Shown one piece after another: positions 24,163 through 33,817 of a DNA stretch of 64,000 nucleotides. A program made the position numbers and the translations under genes. Under the pieces are notes generated by a model. It did not search any database and had not been told where the DNA came from. It was given only the letters and a program-made list of their open reading frames with translations. Numbering within the stretch: position 1 is the first letter of the stretch; the number at the start of each line of letters is the position of its first letter. The DNA comes from Bog-473 sp963828825 (GTDB taxonomy: Bacteria; Actinomycetota; Acidimicrobiia; Acidimicrobiales; RAAP-2): assembly GCA_963828825.1 (NCBI GenBank), contig CAWHGF010000002.1:434001-498000 (forward strand). Direction: 5' to 3'.

Positions 24163-25535
24163 CGAGGGGGCTTGCTGCGAGCCAACTCCTCGGCGGTCGG
24201 CTCGTGACGCACCCGGGCCTCGGGGGGCAGCAGCGCGCTGATGGCCGCCATGATGGCCGACGTGTCCGCCTTCGCGTTGGTGAGCGACAACGGCACCGGC
24301 CGGCCCACCCGCACCCTGACCTTCGGGGGATTGCGCACCAGGGTGAAGTCCGGCACCCGCGCCGAGCGCGGCCACACCTTCTCGGTGCCCCACAGCCCGA
24401 CGGGCACGACCGTGGCGCCCGTCGACGCCGCCAGCCGGGCCGTCCCCGTCTTGCCGTGCAGCACCGGGTCGAAGAAGTCGTACCCGCGCGGGATGGTGCC
24501 CTGCGGGAGCACGATCACCACCTCCCCCGCCCTCAGCGCGGACTCGGCAGCCCGGAGGGGCTGGCCCGACCCGCTGCCGCGATCGACCGCGATACCGCCG
24601 ATGGCACGGGCGATCATCCCGACGACGGGTGCGTCGAAGATCTCCTTCTTGCCGAGGAAGCGCACGGGGCGACCGATGCCACGCGCCACGAGGGCCAGCG
24701 CGGCCACGTCGAAGTAGCTCCGATGGTTGGAGGCCAACAGCACCGGACCGCGGGACGGCACGTGCTCCACGCCGGCGATGTCGAAGCGCGCGTAGGGGAA
24801 GGAGAGCTTGCGCACGAACGGGCGGAGCAGGTGGTACGGCTCGAGCCCGATGACACTGGGAACACCGGGGGGACGGTCCCAATACTCCACCGGCCAGCGA
24901 CGCGCCGTGGCCACGATGGTGAGCGAGGGATCGGGATTGACGGCGTGGGGCCTGCCCACGCTCGACAGAAGCGGCACGTCGAAGATGCTGTCGCTGCAGG
25001 CGTGGCAGTCGGCCAGGTCGATCCGATTGTCGGCGGTCCAGGCTCGCACGGCGTGGAGCTTGCCCGTGCCCCACACGAAGCCCTCGTAGAGGCGGCCCGT
25101 GTAACGGCCGTCTTCGACCTCGTAGGCCGTCGCGATCAGATCGTCGAAGCCGATGGCCTCCGCGAAGGGGGCGATCAGGTCGGCGGGCGTCGTGGTCGAC
25201 AGCACCAGGCGGTGGCCCTGGGCCCGGAAGGCAGCCAGGCGTTGGGGCGCAAACGGGGCAACGATCTCGCTCAGTGCCGCGACCGCCCGTCGGCCGGCCG
25301 CCTGGACCTGCTCCTGCCGCCAGCCCCGGGCCACGCGGGCCGCCGCCCGCACGAGTCCCATGGAGAGCAGGTTCTCGCCCAGACGGTCGTTGACCGCGTA
25401 GAGGATCTTGTCGCCGGGGAGCGAGCGCCCCTCGGGCAGCACGCCCTCCTGCGTGAGGGCACGACTGAGGATCTGACCGGAGGCCCGGTGCAGAAGGGTT
25501 CGGTCGAGGTCGATGAAGACGGCGCTCTTCGCCAC
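24159..25535 (-). CDS. bifunctional HAD-IB hydrolase / 1-acylglycerol-3-phosphate acyltransferase
   Basis: About 458 aa from GTG 25535. The N-terminal HAD-IB domain has motif I 'FIDLDRTLL' and motif IV 'CSDSIFDVP'; the C-terminal PlsC domain has 'NHRSYFD' (H-X4-D) and 'LPQGTIPRG'. The same fusion is known as PlsC in mycobacteria, acylating lysophosphatidic acid. Motif I keeps both Asp residues, unlike the HAD domain at 13-15.6 kb. It is first in an overlapping operon with murT and gatD, linking membrane lipid and peptidoglycan precursor synthesis. The ribosome-binding site is weak, so the start is uncertain. Confidence 0.86.
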   Translation of the reverse strand: MAKSAVFIDLDRTLLHRASGQILSRALTQEGVLPEGRSLPGDKILYAVNDRLGENLLSMGLVRAAARVARGWRQEQVQAAGRRAVAALSEIVAPFAPQRLAAFRAQGHRLVLSTTTPADLIAPFAEAIGFDDLIATAYEVEDGRYTGRLYEGFVWGTGKLHAVRAWTADNRIDLADCHACSDSIFDVPLLSSVGRPHAVNPDPSLTIVATARRWPVEYWDRPPGVPSVIGLEPYHLLRPFVRKLSFPYARFDIAGVEHVPSRGPVLLASNHRSYFDVAALALVARGIGRPVRFLGKKEIFDAPVVGMIARAIGGIAVDRGSGSGQPLRAAESALRAGEVVIVLPQGTIPRGYDFFDPVLHGKTGTARLAASTGATVVPVGLWGTEKVWPRSARVPDFTLVRNPPKVRVRVGRPVPLSLTNAKADTSAIMAAISALLPPEARVRHEPTAEELARSKPPR

Positions 25536-25610
25536 GGACAGGGAGCCTAAAGCAGTTCGATCGCGGGTCAGAGGGCTTCCGGGTGCCTCCGAATTCGGGG
25601 CCGGAATTAG

Positions 25611-25648
25611 GAGAAGGGATCGCCGGGGGGGGTGGGCGATCCCTTCTC
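25611..25648. promoter_or_regulatory. perfect 14-bp inverted repeat in divergent intergenic region
   Basis: GAGAAGGGATCGCC and its exact complement flank a 10-nt G-rich loop. It lies between the divergent HAD-PlsC and LysR genes, so a terminator role is unlikely (no U-tract, no gene reading into it). It could be a regulator site or a structured element. Confidence 0.45.
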
Positions 25649-25809
25649 GAGACTCATCAGGGTCAGAGGGGGGGCTTCCGATTCCCTGCGGTCTGATGTT
25701 CATTCTGGCGGCATATCGGCGATCAGTCAACCAGCTTTAGGAGATACTTTCCATCAGTTATAGTGATGCCACGCATAACTGCGGCAAGCGCTTCAAGGAG
25801 AGGTGATCC

Positions 25810-26718
25810 GTGGAGCTGAAACACCTGCAAGCACTTCTGGGCATCGCGGACACCGGCAGCTTTTCCGCCGCCGCCACCTCCATCGGCACCGTGCAATCCA
25901 ACGTATCGGCGCACGTCGCCCGACTGGAGCGCGAGCTCGACGTGCAGCTGGTCGATCGGGCCTCGGGGCGCCTGACCGAGGAGGGCGAGGTGGTCGTGGC
26001 CCGGGCGCGCCAGGTGATGAACGAGCTCGACGCGATGGTCTCCGACGTGACGGCGCTGCGGGCGGAGGTCATCGGCACGGTCCGTTTGGGCATGATCGGG
26101 ACGACGGGCCGCTGGCTGGTGCCCCAACTCTTCGACCTCCTGCGGGTGCGCCACCCCCACATCCACCTGAACGTCGCCGAAGGTTCGAGCGTCCAGCTAG
26201 AACAGCAACTCGCCTCGGGCCAGCTCGACCTGGCCGTGGTGACGTTCCCCCTGAGCGGCGACGAGATCATGGCGGCCCAACTCTTCGACGAGGACCTGGT
26301 GGCTGTCCTGCCGGCGGGACATTTCCTGGCAGAGGAGACGTCGCTCCCCCTCGAGCGCCTGGCGGAGGTCGAGCTCCTGCTGCCGGCGCCCGGGACGGCC
26401 CTGCGCGCCGAGATCGACGGCGCCACCGGTCCCGCCCGCATCGCCCTGCGGCCTGCCATGGAACTCGACGGCGTACGCCTGATCGCCTCCTTGGCCTTCG
26501 ACGGCTACGGGGCGGCCATCCTGCCGGCCACGGCCGTACCGGGCCACCTGCGCGGGCGGTTCTCGGTGCTGCCGGTCACCGGGCTCCCCCGGCGGCGGGT
26601 CGGCGTGGCCCAGCGGCGGCGCGGTCTGCCGTCGGCCCCGGCGAGGGCGGTCATCGACGTGCTGGGAGTCGTGGTGAACGACGTGCTCTCCATGCCCGAG
26701 GGCATCCATCCCACCTGA
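25810..26718 (+). CDS. LysR-family transcriptional regulator
   Basis: 302 aa. The N-terminal winged HTH is clear ('MELKHLQALLGIADTGSFS', then 'SNVSAHVARLERELDVQLVD'), and the C-terminal periplasmic-binding-like effector domain begins near residue 92. GTG 25810 has a strong AAGGAGAGG site. Its targets are not evident: the upstream divergent operon (HAD-PlsC, murT, gatD) is a candidate because it shares the intergenic region. Confidence 0.9.
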   Translation: MELKHLQALLGIADTGSFSAAATSIGTVQSNVSAHVARLERELDVQLVDRASGRLTEEGEVVVARARQVMNELDAMVSDVTALRAEVIGTVRLGMIGTTGRWLVPQLFDLLRVRHPHIHLNVAEGSSVQLEQQLASGQLDLAVVTFPLSGDEIMAAQLFDEDLVAVLPAGHFLAEETSLPLERLAEVELLLPAPGTALRAEIDGATGPARIALRPAMELDGVRLIASLAFDGYGAAILPATAVPGHLRGRFSVLPVTGLPRRRVGVAQRRRGLPSAPARAVIDVLGVVVNDVLSMPEGIHPT

Positions 26719-26728
26719 GCGTTGCCGA

Positions 26729-26784
26729 CCGCGCGACCCGGCCCGGTCGCGCGGAGCCGCCCGGCACCCCGTTCAGGGTGCCGG
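26729..26784. terminator. two adjacent strong hairpins between convergent genes
   Basis: Hairpin one has a perfect 10-bp stem CCGCGCGACC (26729-26754, 6-nt loop). Hairpin two has a 9-bp stem CCGGCACCC (26761-26784) and overlaps the GNAT stop. They sit between the lysR and GNAT stop codons, as expected for bidirectional termination in a high-GC genome, though without U-tracts. Confidence 0.55.
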
Positions 26785-27393
26785 CTGGGGCTCCCGCCAC
26801 ATGGTCCAGACGGGAGGTCCGTCGCCGGGGAGCGGCACCTCCTCCACGACCTCGAATCCGTGCCGCCGGTAGAAGGGGAGGTTGCGCTCCTTGGACGACT
26901 CGAGGTAGCAGGGGACGCCCTCCGCGTCGCAATGCTCGAGGACGGGGGCGAGCAATGCACTGCCCACACCGGTGCCCTGCCTGTCCACGGCGGTGCCGAG
27001 CGTGGCGAGGTACCAGTGCGGCTCGTGCGGGTGTTTGGACTCGATGAGCGCCAGCAGGCGCAGCGTGGTTCCCAGGTTGGAGGCCACGAAGGGCAGGACG
27101 GGCAGCATGGTGAGGATCGCGCCGAGCCCCGTGTGCAGCGGTTTGCCGGCCGGTGCCCAGATGGCCGAGCCGGCGTAGCCCTCCGTCGTGTAGCAGCCGC
27201 CGAAGGGGAGATAGTCGGCCCGCATCTGGGTGCGGAAATAGACCCGCAGGGCGGCCTCTCTGCGTTTCTCGTTGCGGAAGATGTGGGAGATGACGGGGTC
27301 GTCGAAGAAGGTCCGCGCCAGTTGCGCGGCCATGGCGGCGACGTCGTCATCGGTGGCTCGCCGGACTACGGGCAGGGCAGTTTCGAGAACCAT
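26773..27393 (-). CDS. GNAT-family N-acetyltransferase
   Basis: 206 aa from ATG 27393. The acetyl-CoA binding region is 'LGTAVDRQGTGVGSALLAPV' with the Gln-x-x-Gly-x-Gly loop, and the C-terminal 'NLPFYRRHGFEVV' is typical of GNATs. The substrate cannot be told. An upstream in-frame start at 27426 would add 11 residues. Confidence 0.85.
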   Translation of the reverse strand: MVLETALPVVRRATDDDVAAMAAQLARTFFDDPVISHIFRNEKRREAALRVYFRTQMRADYLPFGGCYTTEGYAGSAIWAPAGKPLHTGLGAILTMLPVLPFVASNLGTTLRLLALIESKHPHEPHWYLATLGTAVDRQGTGVGSALLAPVLEHCDAEGVPCYLESSKERNLPFYRRHGFEVVEEVPLPGDGPPVWTMWREPQPAP

Positions 27394-27653
27394 GACAGGG
27401 TCGATGGTGGCAGAGGCCCGGGCCATTCGCCACCCGGCGACGCCGTGGCACGGGACTGGCCCTGCCGTCGCGCCCCCGGATGTGGCCCAGCGTCGGCCGC
27501 CCCCCCGGGTGCGTTAGCGTCCGTCCCCATGCAGCGTCTGACCCCACCGTCTGGAGCGGCGACCGCTCCGCCCGATATCGGGGGAACGCCCGCCCGGGGC
27601 CGCACCTCACTGCCCCAACGCACACGGGGGTCGCACGCCCCGATGACCACCGC

Positions 27654-28643
27654 GTGCTGAGAATCGGGATCCTGGGGGCGGCGCGTATCGCCCCCACCGC
27701 CCTGATCAAACCGGCCCGCAGAGTCGGGGTGGCCGCGGTCGTCGCCGTGGCGGCGCGCGACCGCGAGCGCGCCACCGAATTCGCCCGCAAGCAAGGCATT
27801 CCCCGCGTCCTGGGCAACTACCAAGAGCTGGTGCACGACCCCGAGATCGACGCCGTGTACAACCCGCTCCCCAACGGCCTGCACGGGCACTGGACCATCG
27901 CCGCCCTCAAGGCCGGCAAGCACGTCCTTTGCGAGAAACCGTTCACGGCCAACGCCGACGAGGCCCGAGCCGTGGCGGAGGCGGACAACGGCAACCCAGG
28001 CGTGGTCGTCATGGAGGCCTTCCACTACCAGTACCACCCGTTGACCAAGCGCCTGGTGGAGATCGTCCGCTCGGGCGAGCTGGGCAACATCACCAAGGTC
28101 GACGTGGCCTTCTCGGCCCCGCTCTGGAAGAAGGGCGACATCCGCTACCAGCTGGCCCTGGCCGGCGGCGCCACCATGGACATGGGCTGCTACCCGGTCA
28201 GCCTGCTGCGCCTCCTGGCCCCCGGGCCCCGCGTGATCGGCGCCGAGGCAAAGCTCTCCTCCCCCGGCGTCGACCGGGCCATGGATGCCCACTTCTCCCT
28301 GCCCGACGGCGGGAGCGCGCACATCGGCTGTTCCATGTTCTCGTCCTCGGTGTTGCGCCTCCACGCGGAGATCACGGGCGACAACGGCAAGATCTCCGTC
28401 TTCAATCCCTTCAGCCCCCAGTTCGGGCACCGGATGAAGGTGACGACCTCGCTCGGCACCCGCAAGGAGCGGTTCAGCCGAAAGGCCTCCTACGATTTCC
28501 AGCTCGAGGCCTTCGTCGCCGCGGCGGAGGAGGGGGCGTCGTTCCCGACGACGGCCGCCGACGCGATCCGTACGATGGAGCTCATCGACGCCATCTACAG
28601 CTCCGCTGGCCTCCCGCTCCGCCAGCCGACTCCGGTCGGCTGA
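27654..28643 (+). CDS. Gfo/Idh/MocA-family oxidoreductase
   Basis: A 329-aa NAD(P)-dependent dehydrogenase. 'IGILGAARIAP' is the Rossmann loop, and 'HVLCEKPFT' carries the conserved Glu-Lys-Pro with catalytic Lys. Family members act on sugars, inositols or related diols. GTG 27654 is chosen because the protein normally begins 2-5 residues before the Rossmann strand; the upstream extension has no family character. The stop overlaps the tldD ATG (TGATG), so the two are coupled. Confidence 0.85.
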   Translation: MLRIGILGAARIAPTALIKPARRVGVAAVVAVAARDRERATEFARKQGIPRVLGNYQELVHDPEIDAVYNPLPNGLHGHWTIAALKAGKHVLCEKPFTANADEARAVAEADNGNPGVVVMEAFHYQYHPLTKRLVEIVRSGELGNITKVDVAFSAPLWKKGDIRYQLALAGGATMDMGCYPVSLLRLLAPGPRVIGAEAKLSSPGVDRAMDAHFSLPDGGSAHIGCSMFSSSVLRLHAEITGDNGKISVFNPFSPQFGHRMKVTTSLGTRKERFSRKASYDFQLEAFVAAAEEGASFPTTAADAIRTMELIDAIYSSAGLPLRQPTPVG

Positions 28644-30136
28644 TGCCGCTCGCCGCCGACGAGCTCACGGCACTGGCAGATGCCGCGCTGGATGCCGCCG
28701 CGAGCTGTCAGGCGGCCGAGCTGCGGGTCGAACGGATCCGCAGCCAGACCGTGCGCCTCCACGACGCCCGTCCCGAGACGACGGCCGACAATACGAACTT
28801 CGGCATGGGCGTGCGCGTCGTCGCCGATGGCGCGGTGGGCTTCGCCGCCACGGTCGACGTGCGGCCGCAGGAGGCGGCCAACCTGGTCCGCCGGGCCCTG
28901 GAGATGGCAAAGGTCACGAGCAGGGCGGGCGGCGGACGCGTCGAACTGGCGCCCGAGCCGTCGCACGGCGACGTCACGTGGTCGAGTGCATTCGAGATCG
29001 ACCCGTCCACCGTGCCGCTGTCCGAGAAGGTGGCGCTGCTGGCCGAGTGGAGCGGGCGCCTCGGTGACCACGACGCCGTCTCCCATACGTCGGCGTCGCT
29101 GCTCGCCGTGTCGGAGCAGAGCTACCTGGCCGACCTCAACGGGACGCGGGCCACCCAGCACCGGGTCCGCCTGCAGGCGCAACTCGAGGCGCTGGCCCTG
29201 TCGGACAGCGGCTTCGAGACGATGCGCACGCTGGCACCACCGGTGGGCCGCGGCTGGGAGTTCCTGACCGGTCCGACGTCCGCCGGTGGCTGGCACTGGG
29301 ACGCCGAGCTGGAGGAGCTGCCCGAGCTCCTGGCCGAGAAGTTGCGGGCCCCCTCGGTGGAGGCCGGGACGTACGACCTCGTCGTCGACCCGTCGAACCT
29401 CTGGCTCACGATCCACGAATCCATCGGGCACGCCACCGAGCTCGACCGGGCGGTCGGGTACGAGGCGGCCTACGCCGGAACCTCCTTCGCCACCTTCGAC
29501 AAGCTGGGCACGCTCGCCTACGGCTCCCCCGTCATGCACGTGACGGGCGATCGCACGGTGGAGCACGGGCTGGCCACCGTGGGCATCGACGGGGAGGGCG
29601 TGGCGGGCCAGTCGTTCGACCTGGTGCGCGAGGGGACGCTGGTGGGCTACCAGCTCGACCGCTCCATCGCCCACGCAATGGGTTTCGAGCACTCCAACGG
29701 ATGCGCCTTCGCCGACTCGCCGATGCACGTACCGATCCAGCGCATGGCCAACGTGTCGCTGGCGCACTCCGGCGACGACGGTCCGCGCACCGAGGAGCTG
29801 ATCGGCGGCGTCGACCGGGGTGTGTACATCGTGGGCGACAAGAGTTGGTCGATCGACATGCAGCGCTACAACTTCCAGTTCACCGGGCAGCGCTTCTACC
29901 GGATTGAGGACGGCAAGCTGGCGGGCCAGTTGAAGGACGTCGCGTATCAAGCCACCACCACCGACTTCTGGGGCGCCATGGAGGCCGTCGGCGGCGCGTC
30001 CACCTGGGTGCTCGGCGGCGCGTTCAACTGCGGCAAGGGCCAGCCGGGGCAGGTGGCACCGGTGTCGCACGGCTGCCCGTCCGTCCTGGTGCGGGGGGTG
30101 CGGCTGCTCAACACGCGCGAGGAGTCGGGGCGCTGA
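28643..30136 (+). CDS. tldD: TldD-family metalloprotease subunit
   Basis: 497 aa. The metal-binding 'HESIGHATE' (HEXXXH) near residue 258 and the C-terminal Gly/Cys-rich end match TldD. TldD/TldE heterodimers degrade unfolded or leader peptides and mature some ribosomal peptide antibiotics. The partner tldE follows 88 bp downstream. There is no precursor peptide gene nearby that I can see. Coupled to the upstream dehydrogenase. Confidence 0.92.
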   Translation: MPLAADELTALADAALDAAASCQAAELRVERIRSQTVRLHDARPETTADNTNFGMGVRVVADGAVGFAATVDVRPQEAANLVRRALEMAKVTSRAGGGRVELAPEPSHGDVTWSSAFEIDPSTVPLSEKVALLAEWSGRLGDHDAVSHTSASLLAVSEQSYLADLNGTRATQHRVRLQAQLEALALSDSGFETMRTLAPPVGRGWEFLTGPTSAGGWHWDAELEELPELLAEKLRAPSVEAGTYDLVVDPSNLWLTIHESIGHATELDRAVGYEAAYAGTSFATFDKLGTLAYGSPVMHVTGDRTVEHGLATVGIDGEGVAGQSFDLVREGTLVGYQLDRSIAHAMGFEHSNGCAFADSPMHVPIQRMANVSLAHSGDDGPRTEELIGGVDRGVYIVGDKSWSIDMQRYNFQFTGQRFYRIEDGKLAGQLKDVAYQATTTDFWGAMEAVGGASTWVLGGAFNCGKGQPGQVAPVSHGCPSVLVRGVRLLNTREESGR

Positions 30137-30223
30137 GCCTGCAACGGGAGCACGGTATGACCGGGGCGACGGGGTGACCGCGGCACGCGGTCATCCGAAC
30201 TCGCCGGTGACGGTGGTGCGGCC

Positions 30224-31611
30224 GTGATCCCGGCGCAGGAACTCGTGGGGCGCGGCGTGGCCTCGGCGGAGGCGCTCGGGGCGGACGGCTGCGTCGTGCT
30301 GGTCGAGGAAACCAGCCACGTCGATGTCCGCTTCGCGTTGAACACGACCACGACCAACGGGGTCCAACGCGGACGCTCGGTCAGCGTGATCGCGCTGGCC
30401 GGCGGGTCGGTCGGTTCGGCCCGGCGGACCGGGGTGGTCGGCGCGGACGGTGTCGCCGAAATGGCGGCGGCGGCCCTGGCCGACGCGCGGGAGGCACCCC
30501 CGGCCGAAGATGCCTTCGCCCTCGTCGAGGTGGCGGAGGCCCGCCCGGCGCGCGACTTCGGGCTCGACCCCGAGGAGACCGACTCGGGCGCGCTGGAGGT
30601 GGTCCTGTCCGCGCTGGCGGGCGCCTTCGGACGCGCCCGGCTCCGCGACGCCGTCCTGGCCGGCTTCGCCGAACAGGACCTGGCCACGCTCTACCTCGGC
30701 AGCTCGACCGGGGTGCGGCTCTCCCATGCTCAGCCGACGGGAGCGGTGAGCCTGGTCGGACGGACGACGGACGGGACCGGCTCGGCCTGGACCGCCGAGC
30801 CCACGATTGCGCCCTCCCTCGAGCAGATGGAAGAGGAGATCTGGCGCCGTCTCGACTGGGGCACGACGCAGATCCCGCTCGAGGCCGGCCGCTACGAGGT
30901 GATCATGCCACCCTCGGCCGTGAGCGACATGATGGCCACGCTGGCCTTCGACGCGCTGGGGGTCAGGACGCCGAAGACGGCCGTACCGTCTTCTCCAAGG
31001 AGGGTGGGGGGACACGGGTCGGCGAGACGATCACCACGCTGCCCTTCTCGCTCTACAGCGACCCTTTCGAGCAGGGCATCGCGTGCACGCCCTTCGTCGC
31101 AACCGAGGCGAGCAGTTCGGAGGTCTCGGTCTTCGACAACGGCCTGCCGAGCGCGCGCACCGAGTGGCTGCACGGCGGTGTGCTGGCCCGGTTGCGCTAC
31201 CACCGGGCCGGCGCGGCGAGGTCCGGCGTCGAGATGGCGCCGTACATCGACAACCTGGTGCTGCGCTGCGGCGACCTCGACGGTGGGTCGCTCGACGACA
31301 TGGTGGCGCGTACCGAGCGCGGGCTCCTGCTCACCTGCCTCTGGTACATCAGAGAGGTCGACCCGGCCACCCTCCTGACCACGGGGCTCACCCGCGACGG
31401 CGTCTACGTGATTGAGGACGGTGCGGTGATCGGGGCGGCGAACAACTTCCGCTTCAATGAGAGCCCGGTCGATCTGCTGGCTCGGGCCACGGAGGTCGGC
31501 ACCCCGGTGCGCTCGCTGGGACGCGAGTTCGGCGAGTACCTCAACCGGACGATCATGCCGCCCCTGCGGATCCCCGACTACAACATGAGCTCGGTCAGCC
31601 AGGCCAGCTGA
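30224..31611 (+). CDS. tldE: TldE/PmbA-family protein, frame interrupted by one indel
   Basis: Partner of TldD; as usual for TldE it lacks the zinc motif. The frame from GTG 30224 is lost at the G5 run 30958-30962. Adding one G joins '...AFDALG' to 'GQDAEDGRTVFSKEG...' and the frame then runs to the stop at 31611, giving a full-length protein of about 462 aa. Both halves have normal family sequence, so the break is more likely an assembly error than decay. A pseudogene reading remains possible. Confidence 0.8.
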
Positions 31612-32395
31612 GCGGGGTCACGCTCCGCGCCCACGCCCACGGCGGCCACGCCCGCTCCCGCGCTCGACGCGGGCGCCGCGCCTCGACGAGGAGCCGTTGC
31701 GCCGTGGACACGAACGAACCCTCCCGTTCGATCTGCCGGTGCAGGCGGCGCAGCTCGGCGTCGTAGGCCTCGGGTGTGAAATCCGGCACCGTCCAGTGCA
31801 CCTTGCGCAGGAAGTACACCACCGCACCCACGTCGTAGAACTCCACCCGCAGCGCGCACGCCCGCAGGTCCACGACCTCCAGCCCCTGGGACTCGGCCCC
31901 GGCCCGCGCGCTCGCCCCGCTGCGGCCCTCGTTGACCGGCCGGGGGCCCATCATGAACTCGGTGAGCTCGCGGTTGGTGCCAGGACCGATCTGCTGCGAC
32001 AGGTATGTGCCACCCGGTCGCAGCACGCGGGTGATCTCCCCCCACAGAACGACGACGGGATGGCGGCTCACCACGAGGTCGAACGAGGCGTCGGCGAAGG
32101 GCAGCGTGGGCGCATCCGCCACGGCGACGACCCGGCCACCGAGCGGGCGCAGGCGCTGCCGCGCCACCTCGACGTTGGGCCGCCAGCCCTCGGTGGCCAC
32201 CAGGAGCGCGGGCGGCCGCGCCACGGTGGCGAGCACCTCCCCGCCTCCCGTCTCGATGTCGAGCGCGGCATCGGCATGGGCCATGCGCTCACCCATGAGG
32301 CGGGCGTAACCCCACGGCGGTCGTTCCTCGGTGGCGCGGCCCTCGAACCAGGAGAAGTCCCACCCCTCGACGGGGACCGCCGCGGCCTCCGCCAC
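31595..32395 (-). CDS. SAM-dependent methyltransferase
   Basis: 266 aa from GTG 32395. The Rossmann strand and loop region 'ALDIETGGGEVLATVA' replaces the usual DxGxG with a divergent version. 'LPFADASFDLVVS' and 'RVLRPGGTYL' are standard for UbiE/COQ5-like enzymes. It overlaps the tldE stop tail to tail. The substrate is unknown. Confidence 0.8.
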   Translation of the reverse strand: MAEAAAVPVEGWDFSWFEGRATEERPPWGYARLMGERMAHADAALDIETGGGEVLATVARPPALLVATEGWRPNVEVARQRLRPLGGRVVAVADAPTLPFADASFDLVVSRHPVVVLWGEITRVLRPGGTYLSQQIGPGTNRELTEFMMGPRPVNEGRSGASARAGAESQGLEVVDLRACALRVEFYDVGAVVYFLRKVHWTVPDFTPEAYDAELRRLHRQIEREGSFVSTAQRLLVEARRPRRARERAWPPWAWARSVTPLSWPG

Positions 32396-32491
32396 CAGGC
32401 TCTTCGAAGCCGGTCATGGCACCGATGTCAGTGACCGCGTCCCCGTGCGGACGGTGGCGCAGCCGGCCGCTCCGGTGTCAATGGCCGGCTT

Positions 32492-33618
32492 TCAACGATC
32501 GGCACCCGCCTGGACACTGACATGGGCCGGCGGCGTGCGAGCGTTGACCGTGTTGACCTGCTCGGATGTCGTGTGCCGGTTCCCACCGGCGGCGTCCCGG
32601 GCGATCTGCCCGACGAACACGATCGAGCCCCAGACGATGGCGAAGATCATCCAGGACCGGGCGGCACCCTGCAGGATCAGGGTCCCCCGTGATCGCTGCA
32701 CATCCTGCGGGGACGGCGTCGACGTGCGCTCCCATTGTGAAGGCGGGGGCATGGCCCCGGGAGGTGACCCCGGTGGCGCGGGCTGCGGCGGTGGCCATCC
32801 GGGCGGCGGCGCCGGTGGGGCGGCATCCGCCGGCGGCGTGGCCGCCTGCTCGCCCGGTGCGCCCGGCGCGGAGGGGTACGTGAGACGGCGGGGCCGGCGG
32901 GGCCGGCGGGGCGGGCGGGGCGGGCGGCGGAGAACCTGGGGTGCCGGCGGGAGTCGGGCCAGCTGCTGGAGGCACAACTGGAGGCACAAAGGGAGGCGGC
33001 GTGTACCCCGTGCTCACCACGACCGTGTCTCCCAGCATGCCCCAGGCGTACTCCGAGGTGAGCATGGAGAACCACGCGTTGAAGCGGACCTGGTAACGCA
33101 GCAGGACCGAGTAGGGGTCATAGAGCGCCGGCGGCATGCTGCCCGTGATGAGCACGACGATCCACATGATGAAGAGCAGCGGGAACGTCAGGCCGTTCAC
33201 CACGATCTCGAGGAAGACACCCGCCGGGATGGCCAGGATGATGCGGAAGAACACCGACACGCGGTTCAGGGGACCCCGGTCCGGCAGGACCGGCCGCGCC
33301 GGGTACTCCACGTCGTCGAAGGAGAAGGGCGGGTAGCTGTCGGTGAGCAGGAACATGTACGCGCCCGACGTGGGCGGACCAGCGGACCACACCACCAAGG
33401 AACGTGTGGGCCCATTGGGGAAGCTGGCCCGTGAACAACGCGGCGAACCACCCGATCACCAGCACGAAGAAGGAGGCGATGAAGAGGATGTACAAGATGA
33501 TGAACTGCGGGATGGCCAAGATGACGCGGAAGGCCACCGTCAATCGATTCTGTCGCGCAGTGCCGGCGTACAGCATCTCGACACGCCTGGTCGGCATGGC
33601 CGTTGACGCGTTCGTCAT
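32492..33618 (-). CDS. DUF4389-domain membrane protein, frame interrupted by two indels
   Basis: Starts at ATG 33618 behind a G-rich ribosome-binding site. Two DUF4389 repeats each begin with 'FRVILAIPQF' or 'FRIILAIPAG'-type membrane segments, followed by a Pro/Ala-rich linker and a C-terminal helix ('WMIFAIVWGSIVFVGQI'). The coding frame changes near 33364-33366 (one extra base in a C run) and again near 32873-32876 (one extra base in a G run). Removing those bases gives one continuous protein of about 375 aa. These look like sequence errors. Function unknown. Confidence 0.72.
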
Positions 33619-33817
33619 GTCACCCCCCTTGTTCGCCATCCGCTGCGGGAGACGAGTTCACGTCGCACGTTAGAGCATCACCACCCGTCTGGCGTTGATT
33701 CCGCCGCGACTGTCGGTTCACGCGGCCCCGCCAGTCGCCGGACCGGCGGGCGACGGCGGCTGTTCCCGCAGGCTCGCCGCACTGTCCTCGCGGCTCGCGA
33801 TCAATAGCCGTTGGCCG

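Noticed and set aside
22708..24207. Plus-strand open frame (499 aa) opposite murT
   Set aside because: Shadow of murT, which has the P-loop and zinc ribbon on the minus strand.
24153..25550. Plus-strand open frame opposite the HAD-PlsC gene
   Set aside because: Shadow; the minus strand has both HAD and acyltransferase motifs.
28643..31611. Ribosomal-peptide (RiPP) biosynthesis locus around TldD/TldE
   Set aside because: No precursor peptide, modifying enzyme or transporter gene adjoins the pair.
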